A stretch of DNA of 64,000 nucleotides from Leptobrachium leishanense (GCA_009667805.1 CM019063.1:410230626-410294625); one strand, 5' to 3'. Positions 33,825 to 45,976 are shown, counted from the stretch's first letter. Program-made: numbers and translations. The notes: generated by a model from the letters alone, not told the origin.

Positions 33825-34245
33825 CTGTTAGTGTGTGTTCTCACTGCCAGCAGCTATTGTGGGGGTCTCACTTCTACAAGATATCTGGGAATTGTTGTAA
33901 TCTGTGTGTTCTCACTGCAGCAGTTATTGGGGGTCTCACTTGTAGAAGATATCTGGGAATTGTAATCTGTGTCTTGTCACTGCCACCCATCAGGGTGTCT
34001 CACTGATTTATAGGAGGTTCCTGGGAATTGTAATCTGTGTCTTGTCACTGCCACCCATCAGGGGGTCTCACTGATTTATAGGAGGTTCCTGGGAATTGGA
34101 GTTTGTGTCTTGTCACTGCCACTCATCAGGGAGTCTCACAGATTTATAGGAGGTTTCTGAGAATTTTAATCTGTGTCTTGTCACTGGCTGCCAGCTATCA
34201 GGGTGTCTCACTGAGTTATACCAGAGTTCTGGAAATCTTTAATCT
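33825..34245 (+). repeat. 68-bp tandem repeats in the hAT 5' leader
   Basis: Five to six copies of a unit of about 68 bp: GTGTCTTGTCACTGCC, then CATCAGGGTGTCTCACTGAT, then TTATAGGAGGTTCCTGGGAA, then TTGTAATCT. GTCTTGTCAC recurs at 33971, 34039, 34107 and 34175, exactly 68 bp apart. The array lies between the TATA box and the transposase start. The related inner copy at 44182-44791 has only about one unit, so the array expands or contracts between copies. Confidence 0.8.
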
Positions 34246-37180
34246 AGATAACACAGTTGAATCAGAGTTCTGCATATCTCCAATTTTTATAACAGAGTTG
34301 ACTCAGACTTCTGTATATCTTTAATCTATATATCACTCACCATGTCAGAAAGACCAAAAAGGACAGGCAGACGCTCCCAGACACAGATAAGAGGGCAAGC
34401 AGCCTCTGTGTCGGAAGGCTGTGCCCCTGGTTGTCATGGACAGGGTGCATCCTCTGCAGGGGCACGCTTGTCCTTGTTTCTAACTGGTGCTGGCCATCTT
34501 AAGCAGCAGCAACATACAAAGGATTTGCAGGATTGGCAAACCAGGCCATCCTCCGAGTCCTCTGCCAGTCAGGCTTGTAATGGTTTACAGTCCACCTCAG
34601 ATGCCAAAACAACTAGTTCAGCCTCCATGTCCACAGCTACTCCTGCCGTAGCCTCACTATTATACACGGAGGAGTCAGCTGAATTGTTTGACTACAGTGA
34701 CAGTGTCAGTGACATGCTGCTTGAGGATGTGCAGCAACTCCAGAGCTCTGATTCAAACTCTGAGGTTGAGGAAGGGAGTAAAATCAGCCTAGAGGGAGGG
34801 GGTGCCAGTGACACACAAAAAACTGGCACTCATGTTCCCCCAGCAGCTGCAGCATATTGCGAGGTTGGCTCAAGTGATGAGGAGATAGGGGGTGATGACG
34901 ATGATGAGGTCACTGACTCCAACTGGGTGCCTGATCGAACAGAGGAGTCAAGGGAGGAGGAGGAGGCACAACAAAAACGAGGCAGAACGTCCTCTATGAC
35001 CAACCGTAGCCAGTCCAAGGCATCAGAAGTCACAGCTGCTCAGGTGCAGAGCGCTGTTGTCTCAAAGCACATGTACAGGAAGTCTGCTGTCTAGGAGTTC
35101 TTTAAGAAATGTGCAGCAGACCGCACCATTGCTATTTGTAATCTATCTCAGATGAGGATCAAGCGTGGGAAAGACATCCCACGCTTGGGTACCACGTGCT
35201 GGAGACATATGACCACCTGCCACGCATCCCGTTGGCACAACACTTTGCATAGGTCCTCCTCATCTGTCTCTACCCCCACTATGTCCTGCCATGTCATTGC
35301 CTACAACCTCCACTGACAGGGATGATGCTACAGTAATGGGTGTACCAGGTCCTTCCTCAGAATGTGACAGCATCCCATCAGTTGAAGATTTACGCACCAG
35401 ATTACGTTGCCCCAGCTGCTACAGCAGCGTAAGAAAAAATATAGTCCCAACCATCCCCAAGCACAGCGTCTAAATGCCAGCTTAGCAAAATTACTCGCAT
35501 TACAGCTGCTGCCTTTCCAGCTGGTGGACTCAGCTTCCTTCCGTGAATTTGCTGAATGTGCTGTACCACAGTGGCAGGTTCCAATACGCCATTTCTTTTC
35601 ACAGAAGGCCATTCCAGCACTATACCAGCACGTGGAAGACAATGTTATGGAGTCATTGGGAAAGGCAGTCAGCAGCAAGGTGCATGTGACTTTAGACACG
35701 TGGTCCAGCAAGCATGGACAGGGCCATTACATTACCTTAACGGCACACTGGGTAACTCTGATAGCAGCTGGGAGGGTTCCAGGATGGGACTCTGTGCTGC
35801 AGCTTGTTCATCCACCACACCTCCAGAAAGCTGCTTGTATGAGGTCTGTCTGCTCCACCACCTCTTCTTCCTCCTTTTCCTCCTTCTCTGGCGAAGTGGC
35901 AGTTAAACCGACGCGTGGCAGGGGTTACGCAATGGCTCAAGCAAAAAGATGCCATACTGTGCTTGAGCTGCTTTGTTTAGGGGACAGGAGCCACACCGGG
36001 CCAGAAATTCTGTCAGCTCTGCAGGGGCAGGTGCAGAGATGGTTAACACCACACCAGCTTCAGCTGGGAATGGTCGTCTGTGATAATGGCAGCAACCTTC
36101 TCTCCGCCCTACGCCAGGGTAAGTTGACGCATGTACCATGCCTAGCACACGTCCTAAATCTGGTGGTACAGTGTTTCCTAACCAGGTACCCAGGGCTGGC
36201 AGAGCTTCTCAGCCAGGCCAGAAAAGTCTGCAGCCACTTCAGATGGTCATTCCCAGCACGTGTTCGCCTGACAGAAATTCAAAGAGAATTCCACCTTCCC
36301 ACAAACCGTCTGATCTGCGACATGCCCACCAGGTGGAACTTGATATTAGCAATGCTGCAGCGTCTGCACAAGTAGCAGAGGGCCATCAATAAGTACCTGT
36401 GTGTGTATGGCACAAGGACAGGTTCAGGTCAACTTGGGTTTCCCCCCCCCCGCAGTGGCTGATGATCAAGGATGCATGCACTGTACTGTCACCATTTGAG
36501 GAGGCAACAAGGATGGTGAGCAGGGACAGTGCATGCATCAGTGACACAATTCCTTTAGTGTTCCTGCTAGAGCGCACTCTGCGGGGAATTATAGCTGTTG
36601 CACTAGACGCAGAGCAGCGGGAGGAAGAGGAGGCCTTCCCTAGCTCTCAAGACCCCAGTCTTTACGCAGACAGCATTCCTGCGGGTCCTCAAATCAGACA
36701 GGAGGAGGAGGAGGAATATTTAAGTAGTGGGGGCTGTGACAGACTAGATCTGTATTTCTATCTATATAAGGGTCTGCCTGTATATATGTGTCTATCTGCC
36801 TGGTTATACATATCTCCTCCATATAGAGTATACTCATATTTGTGTCTGGCCATTTGGTAAGTGTATCCCTGTGTTCACAGCTGAAATGTAATTAACATGG
36901 TTAGCTTTCTCCCTTGGGGGAGGATATAACACGTAGCTGTAAAAAGGGAATTTCTTTTGTACACTGACATAGTAAATCACACCTCGGAAGCCAGCCCGGC
37001 ACCAAGATGCAAACCAAGATTTGGACACAATCTTCAAAGACAGGAAGCACATCCTTGATCTCTAAGGGGGTCTGAAGGGAAGAGGGACGCCTTTGGGCAA
37101 TTAAAGATTAATTGACATGCGCTGTAGCAAAGGGCACTCTGGGAAATGTAGTCCAGGACACTGGGCAATTTGGGGGTGGG

Positions 37181-37727
37181 TGTAACGTTGGGAGCTTCCA
37201 GCCCTACCTGTGTGCTTGAGGGCAGCATGTCTGATGCTGCTCGCTGACCAATGCCCGGTTTAAATGGAGAGAGGCAGGGAGGTGGTTGCATGAGGCGCGG
37301 CTTGAGTGGGGGCGTGGTCTGGTGAAGGTCTTTAAAAACCCTCAGTGTATTCTCAGCAGTTGCCAGATCGTGGTTATCCATACCTGAGCTCCTTGTACCT
37401 GACTGCTATATTGAATTAACCCGTTATTGACCTCTGCTTGTTTCTGACTATTCTGCCTTCTGTTGCCCTAGACCATTTTCTTGTACTACGCCACTGCTCT
37501 GATATCGACCCGGCTATTCCATTTGACCATTCTGAACTCTGTATTCCTGATTCTGGCTCGGCTGACTACTCCCCGTGTTGTTAACCCTTTCTGTCTAGCT
37601 AGTTTACCTGGCCAATTCTAAGGACCAGACAGTTAGAGATCTTTCACGGCTACTCTGTTGGTAGCTTCTGGGCTCTGTGGAGTGTTGGGCGTTAAGTACT
37701 GCGTGGTGGGATCTGGGAACCGTGACA
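37181..37727 (+). repeat. Ty3/gypsy 5' LTR
   Basis: Starts TGTAACGTTGGGAGC and ends AACCGTGACA; the ends are short imperfect inverted repeats with TG...CA borders. It is followed by TTACGATCTGGCCGATATGG, where the primer-binding region is expected, and then the gag start at 37744. A TTTAAAAA box is near 37330. Confidence 0.75.
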
Positions 37728-37743
37728 TTACGATCTGGCCGAT

Positions 37744-40700
37744 ATGGATCCCGCAGACTTAACACAGCACTTGGCTAACTTTGTATCCAGACAGGATGAG
37801 CAGGATCATAGGATGGATCAGTTTGCTATTGCCTTACAAACTATCCTGACTCGTACTGCTCACCTGGAACCAGCTGGGGTTGCACCCCCGCTTGATATAC
37901 CTGTGTCCCCTGTCGTTCAGACATCCCAGGTACACATGACCACTCCTATGAGGTTTGACGGTACTCCCTCAGAGTGCCGGGGATTTTTGGTCCATGTGGA
38001 TATTCATTTTAAATTAAATCCACAGATGTTTTTCTCTGACATTGCCAACGTGGGATTCATTATTAATCATCTGTCTGGCAGAGCATTGACATGGGTGACT
38101 CCTTTATGGGAGGCAGAGAAGCCTATCATACGGGATTATAAAGAATTCATAGCCGAGTTACAACGTACATTTAATCCTACCAGAAAGGCCACGGTAGCTG
38201 GCAAATCCTTGTTCCGCATTCGTCAAGGGAACAGGACTGTGTCTGATTATGCCATAGAATTTAAAACCTTGATCTCTGATGTGAACTGGACAAATGAGAC
38301 ACTGGTTCTGGCTTTTATGGAGGGGTTATCAGAATCATTGATGCATGAATTGGCTCCACGTAAACTACCTGAGGTATTGTGTGAACTCATTGATTATTGT
38401 ATAGATCTGGATAATCAGATAAGGGACAGAAGGACTCCAAGAGAGAAACCCAAGAGACCGTTACCTAGGTTGGCCCCTGTCTTTCAGGCACCACCAAGAG
38501 AGTTTTCTCCTCCCTCTGAGCCTATGCAACTAGACCGTACTAGGCTTTCAGAAGAAGAGAGAACAAGGCGTTTTCGTGAGGGATTGTGCCTGTATTGTGG
38601 TTTGGGGGGACATGTACGATTTCAATGTCCTACTCGTCCTAAGATACATGATAAGCCGGAAAAACTACCGCACCTAAGGCAGCTGAGGAGACAGGCCTTG
38701 GGTGTGACGTGCATGTCTCCTGTCAAAGACACTAAACTTATGTTACCAGTATCCTTGGCTTGGGAGACCAAGACCACACATACTACCGCTTTTTTTGATT
38801 CTGGGGCTGCTGGCAACTTTATCGATGTTAACTACGCTTCTTCCATTTCCCTACCTCTGGTTGTAAGAGAGACACCCTTAGCCGTCGAAGCCATAGACGG
38901 CAGACCCTTATCCTGCCCTAGGATTACTCACGATACGGTTACAGTGGTTCTTACCACTGGTCTCTTGCATAAAGAAGAAATCATATTTCAAGTTATCCAT
39001 TCACCTTCCAATCCTGTTGTACTTGGTTTCCCTTGGTTGGTGGAACATAATCCTGTTATTGATTGGGCTAAGGGAGAGATACTGTCTTGGAGTCCTGCTT
39101 GTTTTGGGACTTGTTTAATACCCATTCAGCATGTCGGTGCCCTGAACACACCCACAGCTCCTCCATTGTCTACAGAGGTTCCTGACCAATATGCCGACCT
39201 CAGGGCTGTATTTGATAAAAGGGAGGCAGAGAAACTGCCTCCACATAGACCATATGATTGTGCCATAGATATTCATCCTGGTACCATGCCTCCTCGAGGC
39301 AAAGTATATCCTCTTTCCATAAAGGAGAACCAAATTATGGAGGAGTATATAAAGGAGAATTTGGAGAGAGGTTTTATCCGACGTTCCTCTTCTCCAGCAG
39401 GAGCTGGGTTCTTTTTTGTGTCTAAAAAAGAGGGAGATTTACGCCCATGTATCGATTATAGGGGGCTTAACAAGATCACCATTAAGAACGTGTACCCTAT
39501 CCCTCTCATATCAGAACTGTTCGACAGGTTAAGGGGGTCAGCAGTATACACAAAACTTGATTTGAGAGGAGCTTACAACCTGATACGTATAAAAGAGGGG
39601 CATGAGTGGAAAACAGCATTTAACACCAGGAGTGGGCATTATGAATACTTGGTCATGCCTTTCGGTCTTTGTAATGCTCCAGCGGTATTCCAGGATTTTA
39701 TTAATGATGTGCTCAGAGATTTCTTACAAACCTTTGTTATAGTATACCTAGACGATATATTGATTTACTCTCCCGATCTGAAAACCCACTAGGCACATGT
39801 CAGACAGGTATTAGCAAAATTACTGGACAATGGTCTTTATTGCAAACTAGAGAAGTGTTTATTCGACATTACCACTGTGAAATTTCTTGGGTATATTATC
39901 ACTCCAGAAGGTTTTGAGATGGATCCTTCTAAACTCACGGCCATCTCAGAATGGCCTCTCCCTCAAGGTCTCAAGGCCATACAGAGGTTTCTGGGGTTTT
40001 CCAACTATTATAGGAGATTTATCAAGAATTATTCCGCTGTAGCCTCCCCTATCATTAATATGACACGTAAAGGTCTGAAGAACCAGATCTGGTCTTCTCA
40101 ATCCAAACAAGCATTCGAAGCCCTCAAACAGGCTTTTACTTCCGCTCCCGTGTTACGGCATCCTGATCCCAGGATTCCGTTTGTTCTTGAGGTTGATGCT
40201 TCCGAGATAGGCATTGGGGCTGTCCTGTCTCAAAGAGAGTCTCCAGGAAAACCTCTACATCCTTGTGGGTTGTTTTCGAGAAAATTATCACCAGCAGAAC
40301 GCAATTACGATATCGGTAACAGAGAATTGCTTGCTATTGTGTCTGCCCTATCAGAGTGGAGACATTTGTTGGAAGGTACTCTTGACCCTTTATTGATAAT
40401 TACTGATCATAAGAACCTTACGTACATCGGGATGCTAAACGTTTGAACGCGAGACAGGCCAGGTGGTCATTGCTACTGTCTCGGTTTAATTTTGTATTGA
40501 CTTACAGACCAGGTGACCGCAATGTAAAGGCTGATGCCTTATCTCGTCAATATGACCCGTATGAATCTAATACACAAGACCACAATCCTATAGTTCCTCC
40601 TGAACGTATTGTGGCTTCCACAGTCTTGTCTGTCTCCTCACCTTTCCTGGAACGCCTCCAGGCAGCTCAAGTGGGGGCTCCACCTGACAAGCCTCCAGAT

Positions 40701-41012
40701 ATGTTGTTTGTACCTGAAAAGGAAAGACAAGAATTACTCATAATGTTTCATGATTCTAAACCAGCAGGTCATCCTGGTATTACTAAGACTCTTACCAGTA
40801 TCTCCAGACAGTTCTGGTGGCCCACCATGCGACAGGACGTACGTCTGTTTGTTTTGGCTTGTCAAGTCTGTGCCAGAAGCAAAACCAGTAAATCCTTGCC
40901 TGTCGGTCTATTGCAGCCTTTACCCATGCTTAAGAGGCCTTGGTCTCATCTATCTATGGATTTTATTGTGGACTTGCCGAGGTCCAAGGGTCATACTGTG
41001 GTTCTCAGATGA
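37744..41012 (+). pseudogene. Ty3/gypsy Gag-Pol polyprotein, truncated in integrase
   Basis: The frame opens at ATG 37744, 17 bp after the LTR. Gag covers about residues 1-270 and ends in a CCHC knuckle, CLYCGLGGHVRFQC (about 281-294). Next come the protease with the DSGAAGNFID active site (about 351), reverse transcriptase with KLDLRGAYNLIRI and catalytic YLDDILIYS (about 668), and RNase H with [13 protein letters not shown] and RELLAI. The integrase HHCC region (GHPGITKT ... CQVCARSK) and the first aspartate in SMDFIVDLP follow. Gag, protease and RT are in a single frame. There is a TAG at 39790-39792 and a one-base frame change near 40430. The sequence stops at 41012, so half of integrase and the 3' LTR are missing. 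Confidence 0.92.
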
Positions 41013-41164
41013 ATAGGTAGAGAAGCTGGAAATCCTTGTTGATTCTGGGTAGGATGGGCCCAAGTAGAAAGTGTGGAGATCGAAAATCTTCAAAAACTTT
41101 TCGTAAATGAATAATTGATTAAGGAAGGTATATCAATGAATAGTAAATTTATTAAGGTAAAAAT

Positions 41165-41200
41165 GCCAACGCGTTTCGTCCTGAGACTTTATCAAGGGCG
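41165..41200 (-). ncRNA. Hammerhead-ribozyme-like motif
   Basis: The minus strand reads TTGATAA-A, GTC-TCAG-GAC, GAAA, then the ACGCGT palindrome and TT. The order matches a minimal hammerhead: core 1 (TTGATAA against CTGATGA), short helix II, GAAA core and a short palindromic helix III, as described for Penelope-like elements. Core 1 is not canonical. Confidence 0.55.
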
Positions 41201-41943
41201 ATAAAATAACATAAAAGACAAAAGCATGAAATAATATAAACCTTCCCTTCCTTCGTTTCGTATTTAAATAGTCCACAAAGTCCTCTCATTGGTCGATTCG
41301 ATTACTCGGCGTTCACCATATATGGTCAAAAAGAAGTTCTTTTCGTATGTCACTTCCGTTTTCGGATTTCTCCGAAGTGTCGTTTCCGTTTCCGATCGGA
41401 AGTCACCTGACTCCATACGCTCGAAAATCCTATTCTTTCGTTTTTGGACATGGTGTTAAGTCCATTCATTGGTCACTCCGATCTCCCTATATTCACCGGG
41501 AAAAAGGAAATCTTTTGATGCATCATCTCCGTTTTTGGATTCCTTCGATGCGTCATTTCCGTTTCGGATCGGAAGTTACCGGTTCTCTATAAATCCGAAA
41601 AATCGCGCACTTTCATTTTCATCCGTGATGTCATTTCCGATCGTATTCTGTCTAAAGTTTTACACTTCCGATGTCAAAGCATAGTGTTCTTCTCCATTAC
41701 TCTATAAATCCGAAAAGTCGCACACTTTCTTTTTTCGTCCATAGTGTCGTTTCTAATCGCATTCTGTCTAAGAGTTTTACACTTTCGATGTCAAAACATG
41801 ATATTCTTCTCCAGATCTTCTATGTTTCTCCATATCTTTATTCTCAAAGTTCCGTAAACCATCTAGTATTTGGGTTATAAGTTCTCATAATTCATTTGAT
41901 TGTAGAATCTTATTTACCTAAAACAGAATCCATGTATTATAAC

Positions 41944-42062
41944 CTATAGAAAGCACTTAATATCAAATTCTTCATTTAAGCCCTTCGGGCTCATAGTTTT
42001 TAATTTAAAGACCCAAAACATTTCTTTTTTTAATAGATCTTTTTCTCTATTGCCTCCTCGCC
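41944..42062 (-). pseudogene. Penelope-like polymerase C-terminus
   Basis: The minus-strand reading contains EMFWVFKLKTMSPKGLNEEF and ends CFL before TAG (complement of 41944-41946). The WxFxLxTxxPxGLNxxxDxxCF pattern is the C-terminal signature of Penelope-like proteins, downstream of the GIY-YIG endonuclease. Only about 38 codons remain because the rest is cut off at 42062. Confidence 0.65.
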
Positions 42063-44181
42063 ATGGTTATCATAAATAAACAAAAAGTATTTAAGTTTTG
42101 ACTCTGGCTGATGAAATCCACGCTAACTAAGAGATTGGGAGTATTGCTATTTGATTTAAGCTCGGTTATATATAAGAAATTGTGAGTTGCGGTCGTCAGG
42201 AAACGGCAGGGAATTGTGGGATCTGTAGTCACTGTCCAAGTCTAGGATAGACTGCTAAGCCCTGCGTCTCCTGTTGCGACGCGCGTAGTGTCCATGAAGA
42301 CTGGTGGCAGCGTTACTAATAGAATAAGAAAGTGAGCTCTGGGATTGTGAGAGACGTAGTTAGTACGCGCTTCAGGAGAAGACTTGTACTGCGTTGCAAT
42401 CCTGGGATCAGTATATCGCGCTCTATGTGCCTGTTGTGAGAGAAAGTGTGGCCGGGACGGGTAGATAAGCGCGCGTGATTATCTGGGTCTAGGATAGATA
42501 GATAGTGCGCGGCTTAACCTGGCGTCTTTGCACAGCAGCGCGTGTAGTGGTCGTGACAGGGGCATTGAAGGTGGGGATTCCTCAAGGGAGGGTTTTGTGT
42601 GCCCAGAAATCCAAGGACTAGTATGTGACTGGGAGGAGGAAGTGCACGATGGGGTCATCCTCATTAACCAGGAAGACTCGGAAGCTAATGCCAACTCCAA
42701 CCTACGCTGCATGGGCTCCCTTATCCTGCAAAGCCTGCTATAGGACCCCAGGATTCGTGCTATCAAGGAGAGGGATCATTACTGGTTGGCATTCCTTCTT
42801 GATCCACGAAACAAGGGTAAAGTTGCAGAGCTCATCCTGCCCGCACAGAGGGAGGACCGGATGAAACAATTTGAATACGCTCTAAAGCGACACTTGTGTA
42901 ACACCTTTCCAGGCACTGGTAGGTTACCAAGTGATGACACAGGTGCTTCTGAGGCTTCGGATGATCAGAGGAAGAGCAGTGAAGGCCGGGGCCGCTTGAC
43001 TGATGCCTTTTTAAATTTTTTTAGTCCGCGACGCCCAGGGACGTCAAATGTAGGCACCCATTGCCAGCGTCTTCACCATATGGTGCAGGACTACCTAGGG
43101 GCAAGGGCAGACCTGGATACATTTACAGCAGATGGCTTACTGGGTGTTGAGATTGGATCACTAGCCAGAACTTAGTCAATATGCTATGCAGCTACTAGGT
43201 TGCCCTTCATCCAGCGTGCTTTCTGAAAGGATGTTCAGTGCCACTGGAGGTTTTGTCACAGACAAAAGAGTGCGTCTGTCCACCGACTCTGTAGACCGGC
43301 TGACATTTATAAAAATGAATCAGTCCTGGATCAGCAGCTATCAATCCCCTGATGCTGACGTAACGGAATAGATCGGGGATCTCTTCTGCATTCACAAAAC
43401 CTCCAGCACTGAACTCTTCCACAATACCACAAAAGGGTTATGGTGTGAAGGCACTTGCTGCCACCAAAGGCAAAATATTTGGGTGCACTGACGCCTGTAC
43501 CAGATTCATATATTTTTAATATTTGACCACAGGGTCCAACCCTGCACTCTTCCACAATACCACAGAGGGGTTACGGTGTGACGGCACTGTTGCTGACACA
43601 AAGGCCCAATTTTAAAGCACCTATTGTTACTTTCATCCAAAGCCTGCATAAGTTTCACCATAATTTAGCCAAAAAATCACTAAACTTGTTCTGCATGTCC
43701 TAAAATGTCTCTTCTTTTCATACAGGCTGCCGCCCCAAGCAGTTGTTTATGAATAGATTAAAAGAAAACCATTTACCGTCATTTGAAATGTCATTTTTTT
43801 TGTTTTTAAATGTTTCTATACATCCTACAAATCCGCCACTTCACAGGCAGGTTATGGGGACCTCCTAGGCACGATATTTGAAGGAATTTTTTGTTTTTAT
43901 TCTTAACCTTTATTTCATGGAAAACTCACTGTTCCTTTAAAAACTTTTTTTTTTTAACTTTTTGTCCTTGTTTCCTGTCCCCCAGGGCACTACCCGGACC
44001 CCCATACACCTTTATGGCAAATATCTTGCGTATATGCCCTCTTGGAGGGCACTCTAAAAATTGAACTTTCGAGTCCCATTGACTTGCATTGAGTTCGGTT
44101 CGTGTTCGAGTTCTAACTCGAACTTTTGAAATTGCTCGAGTTCGAATGCGAACCGAACACGGGAGGTGTTCGGCTCATCAC

Positions 44182-44791
44182 TATTCATAAGTTTAATCTT
44201 TTCATAAATTTAATCTATTCATAAGTGCCATCATACAGTAACCCCTCTGTGGTATTGTGGAAGAGTGCAGGGGTGGACCATGTGGTCCTATATTAAAAAG
44301 ATATGAATCTGGTAAAGGCGTCAGTGCACCCAGATATTGTGCCTTTGGTGGCAGAACACACAGATTACAACAATTCCCAGATATTTTGTAGAAGTGAGAC
44401 CCCCACCCCCAATAGCTGGTGGCAGACTGGCAGGGAGAACACACACTAACATAACAATCTCCTCTCAAAAAACACGTGCTGGGGCTGCAAGGGACGCCTT
44501 ATATAGTGTGCTGCGGGACTTAGCTCTGTGAGCCCATGATTGGGAAAAATTTGCCCAATCAGGACTCTGAGCCATGATTGACATAGTCTTGCACCTGTCT
44601 TGCACCTAAACTGTGGTCAGGTGCAGGCTGTAGCCAATTACAAGCATCAGGCCAGTGGAAAAAGTGCATTGTGGTCCATTGTGGTGCATTGTAGGCGAAC
44701 ATGCGGCGAACATGTGGAAATGTTCGTAGTTCGCGAACGGGCGATGTTCGAATCGAACTCCGAACAGATCGAACTGAACAGCTCATCCCTA
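44182..44791 (-). mobile_element. Second hAT copy nested in the 3' terminal repeat of the first
   Basis: The right end, CAGCTCATCCCTA at 44791, and the inward sequence are the reverse complement of the 5' region of the large hAT (33487-33900), including the TATATAAGG promoter and GATTGGG segments. CTCATCAC flanks it at 44174-44181 and 44792-44799, an exact 8-bp duplication that lies within the outer element's own terminal repeat. The left end (TATTCATAAGTTTAATC) is not a normal TAGGGATG end, so that terminus was lost or altered. It is non-coding. Confidence 0.75.
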
Positions 44792-45976
44792 CTCATCACT
44801 AGTGATGGACTGGCCAAGCATGACTCCAGACCTAAACCCTATTAAGCATCTGTGGGGCATTCTCATATGGACGGTGGAGGAGCGCAAGTTCTCTAACATC
44901 AACCAACTCCGTGATGTCGTCAAGGAGGAGTGGAAGAGGGTCAACCTGTGAAGATCTGGTGAACTACATGCCCAAGAGGGTTAAGACAGTGCTGGAAAAT
45001 AATGGTGGCCACACAAAATAGTGACACTTTGGGTCCAATTTGGACATTTTAACTTAGGGGTGTAGTCACTTTTGTTGCCATCGGTTTAGACATTAATGGC
45101 TGTGTTGAGTTATTTTGAGGGGGCAGCAAATTTACACTGTTAAACAAGCTGTACACTCACTACTTTACATTGTAGCAAAGTGTCATTTCTTCAGTGTTGT
45201 CACATGAAAAGATACAATAAAATATTTACAAAAATGGGAGGAGTGTACTCACTTCTGTGAGATACTGTATATAAATATTCTCAGTACTATGCAAACGTTT
45301 TAGGGAGGTGTGAAAAAATACTGTAAAGTAAGAATGTTTTCAAAAATAAATATTTTAATTATTTATTTTATCAATTTACAAAATGAAAAGTGATCAAAAA
45401 CAAAAGAAAAATTCAAAACCAAATCAATATTTGACTTCAAACCAGCTTTAATTCTTACACTTGCACACTTTGTACACTTGCAGAATTTTGTAGGATCAAA
45501 ATAAGGTATGATTATCCAATAATATCATGCAAGTGCTAATGATCATCAATTTCATATGTAGCCTGAAACACAGTCATTAACTGAAAAACACAAACAGCTG
45601 TGTAGGAAGCTTAGAGCTGGATGAGTAACAGCCAAACTCTACTACTAATGTGAGGTTGTGGAAAACGGTTTCATGTCACTGGTCATACGTCATGGCAAGG
45701 CTGAGCACAGCAACACTACAGAAGGTAGTTATACTACATCAACAAGGTCTCTCCTAGGCAAATATTTCAAAATCAGACTGGGGTTTCAAGATGCTGGTCA
45801 AGCTATTTTAAAGATTGCGCAAAGAAACAGGCAATGTTGATGACTGTAGACGCAGAGGTCAGCCAAGGAAACTTAATGCAGCAGATGTAAGACATCTTTC
45901 CTTCAACATCGGAGGATGTCCAGCAGTGCCATCAGCAAAGAACTGGCTGAAATCCGTGGGATCCAGCTACATCCAT

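Larger units (their letters stand above)
41013..42062 (-). mobile_element. Penelope-like element, 5'-truncated 3' end
   Basis: On the minus strand a short coding end (41944-42062) is followed by about 750 bp of AT-rich sequence with repeated TTTCCGTTTTCGGATTT-like words. A hammerhead-like motif is at 41165-41200, and the sequence ends where gypsy sequence begins at 41013. A C-terminal GIY-YIG/RT-type coding tail followed by a hammerhead-like motif is the layout of Penelope-like elements. Both borders abut other elements with no clear duplication. Confidence 0.6.
36735..42558 (-). repeat. Large LTR inside the hAT gene, itself split
   Basis: The two outer parts, 36735-37180 and 42063-42558, are the two ends of the same LTR as at 47783-48981, in opposite orientation. 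The outer borders TGTGACAGAC and GGTCGTGACA have TG...CA ends and are flanked by GGGGC (36730-36734 and 42559-42563), a 5-bp duplication. The middle about 257 bp of the LTR is missing and replaced by gypsy and Penelope sequence. It is therefore a solo LTR hit by later insertions and a deletion. Confidence 0.82.
34342..43371 (+). pseudogene. hAT transposase with BED zinc finger, interrupted
   Basis: The coding sequence lies at 34342-36734 and 42559-43371. It opens with a serine- and acid-rich N-terminal region, then a BED finger (about 35100-35220: ICNLSQ ... HMTTCH; one expected cysteine is a serine). The catalytic domain follows: HVTLDTWSSKHGQGHYITLT (first aspartate), VVCDNGSNLLSAL (second), and CLAHVLNLVVQ. 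After the LTR insertion it resumes with FLLDPRNKGKVAELI and ends in the dimerisation domain LLGCPSSSVLSERMFSATGG. Stops at 35092-35094, near 35314 and at 36373-36375, plus frame changes near 36390 and 43170, add to the LTR interruption. It is not functional. Confidence 0.9.
33487..44801 (+). mobile_element. Coding hAT transposon, heavily interrupted
   Basis: The 5' terminus TAGGGATGAGCTG and the 3' terminus CTCATCACTA are flanked by exact GTGATGGA copies (33479-33486 and 44802-44809). It holds a promoter, a 68-bp tandem array, a BED-finger/hAT transposase and a 3' region matching the non-coding copies at 2695 and 7093. Foreign insertions are a large LTR (36735-42558) and a second hAT copy (44182-44791) inside the 3' terminal repeat. 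Without these it is about 4.9 kb. It is a likely transposase-coding relative of the TAGGGATG non-autonomous copies in this window. Confidence 0.88.
33366..45269 (+). pseudogene. Tc1-like transposase fragment, split by the hAT element
   Basis: The left part (33366-33486) reads VFQLDNDPKHTSKTTTALL, with the second catalytic aspartate, and continues to KKLRVEVMD. The right part (from 44810) continues SMTPDLNPIKHLWGILIWTV and the C-terminus, then a 3'UTR and a GTGTACTCACTTCTGTGAGA-type inverted end at about 45241-45269. The hAT insertion falls exactly between them with an 8-bp duplication. At the expected third catalytic position (NPIE in active Tc1 relatives) the residue is lysine, so the copy was probably dead before or soon after it was interrupted. 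Confidence 0.85.
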
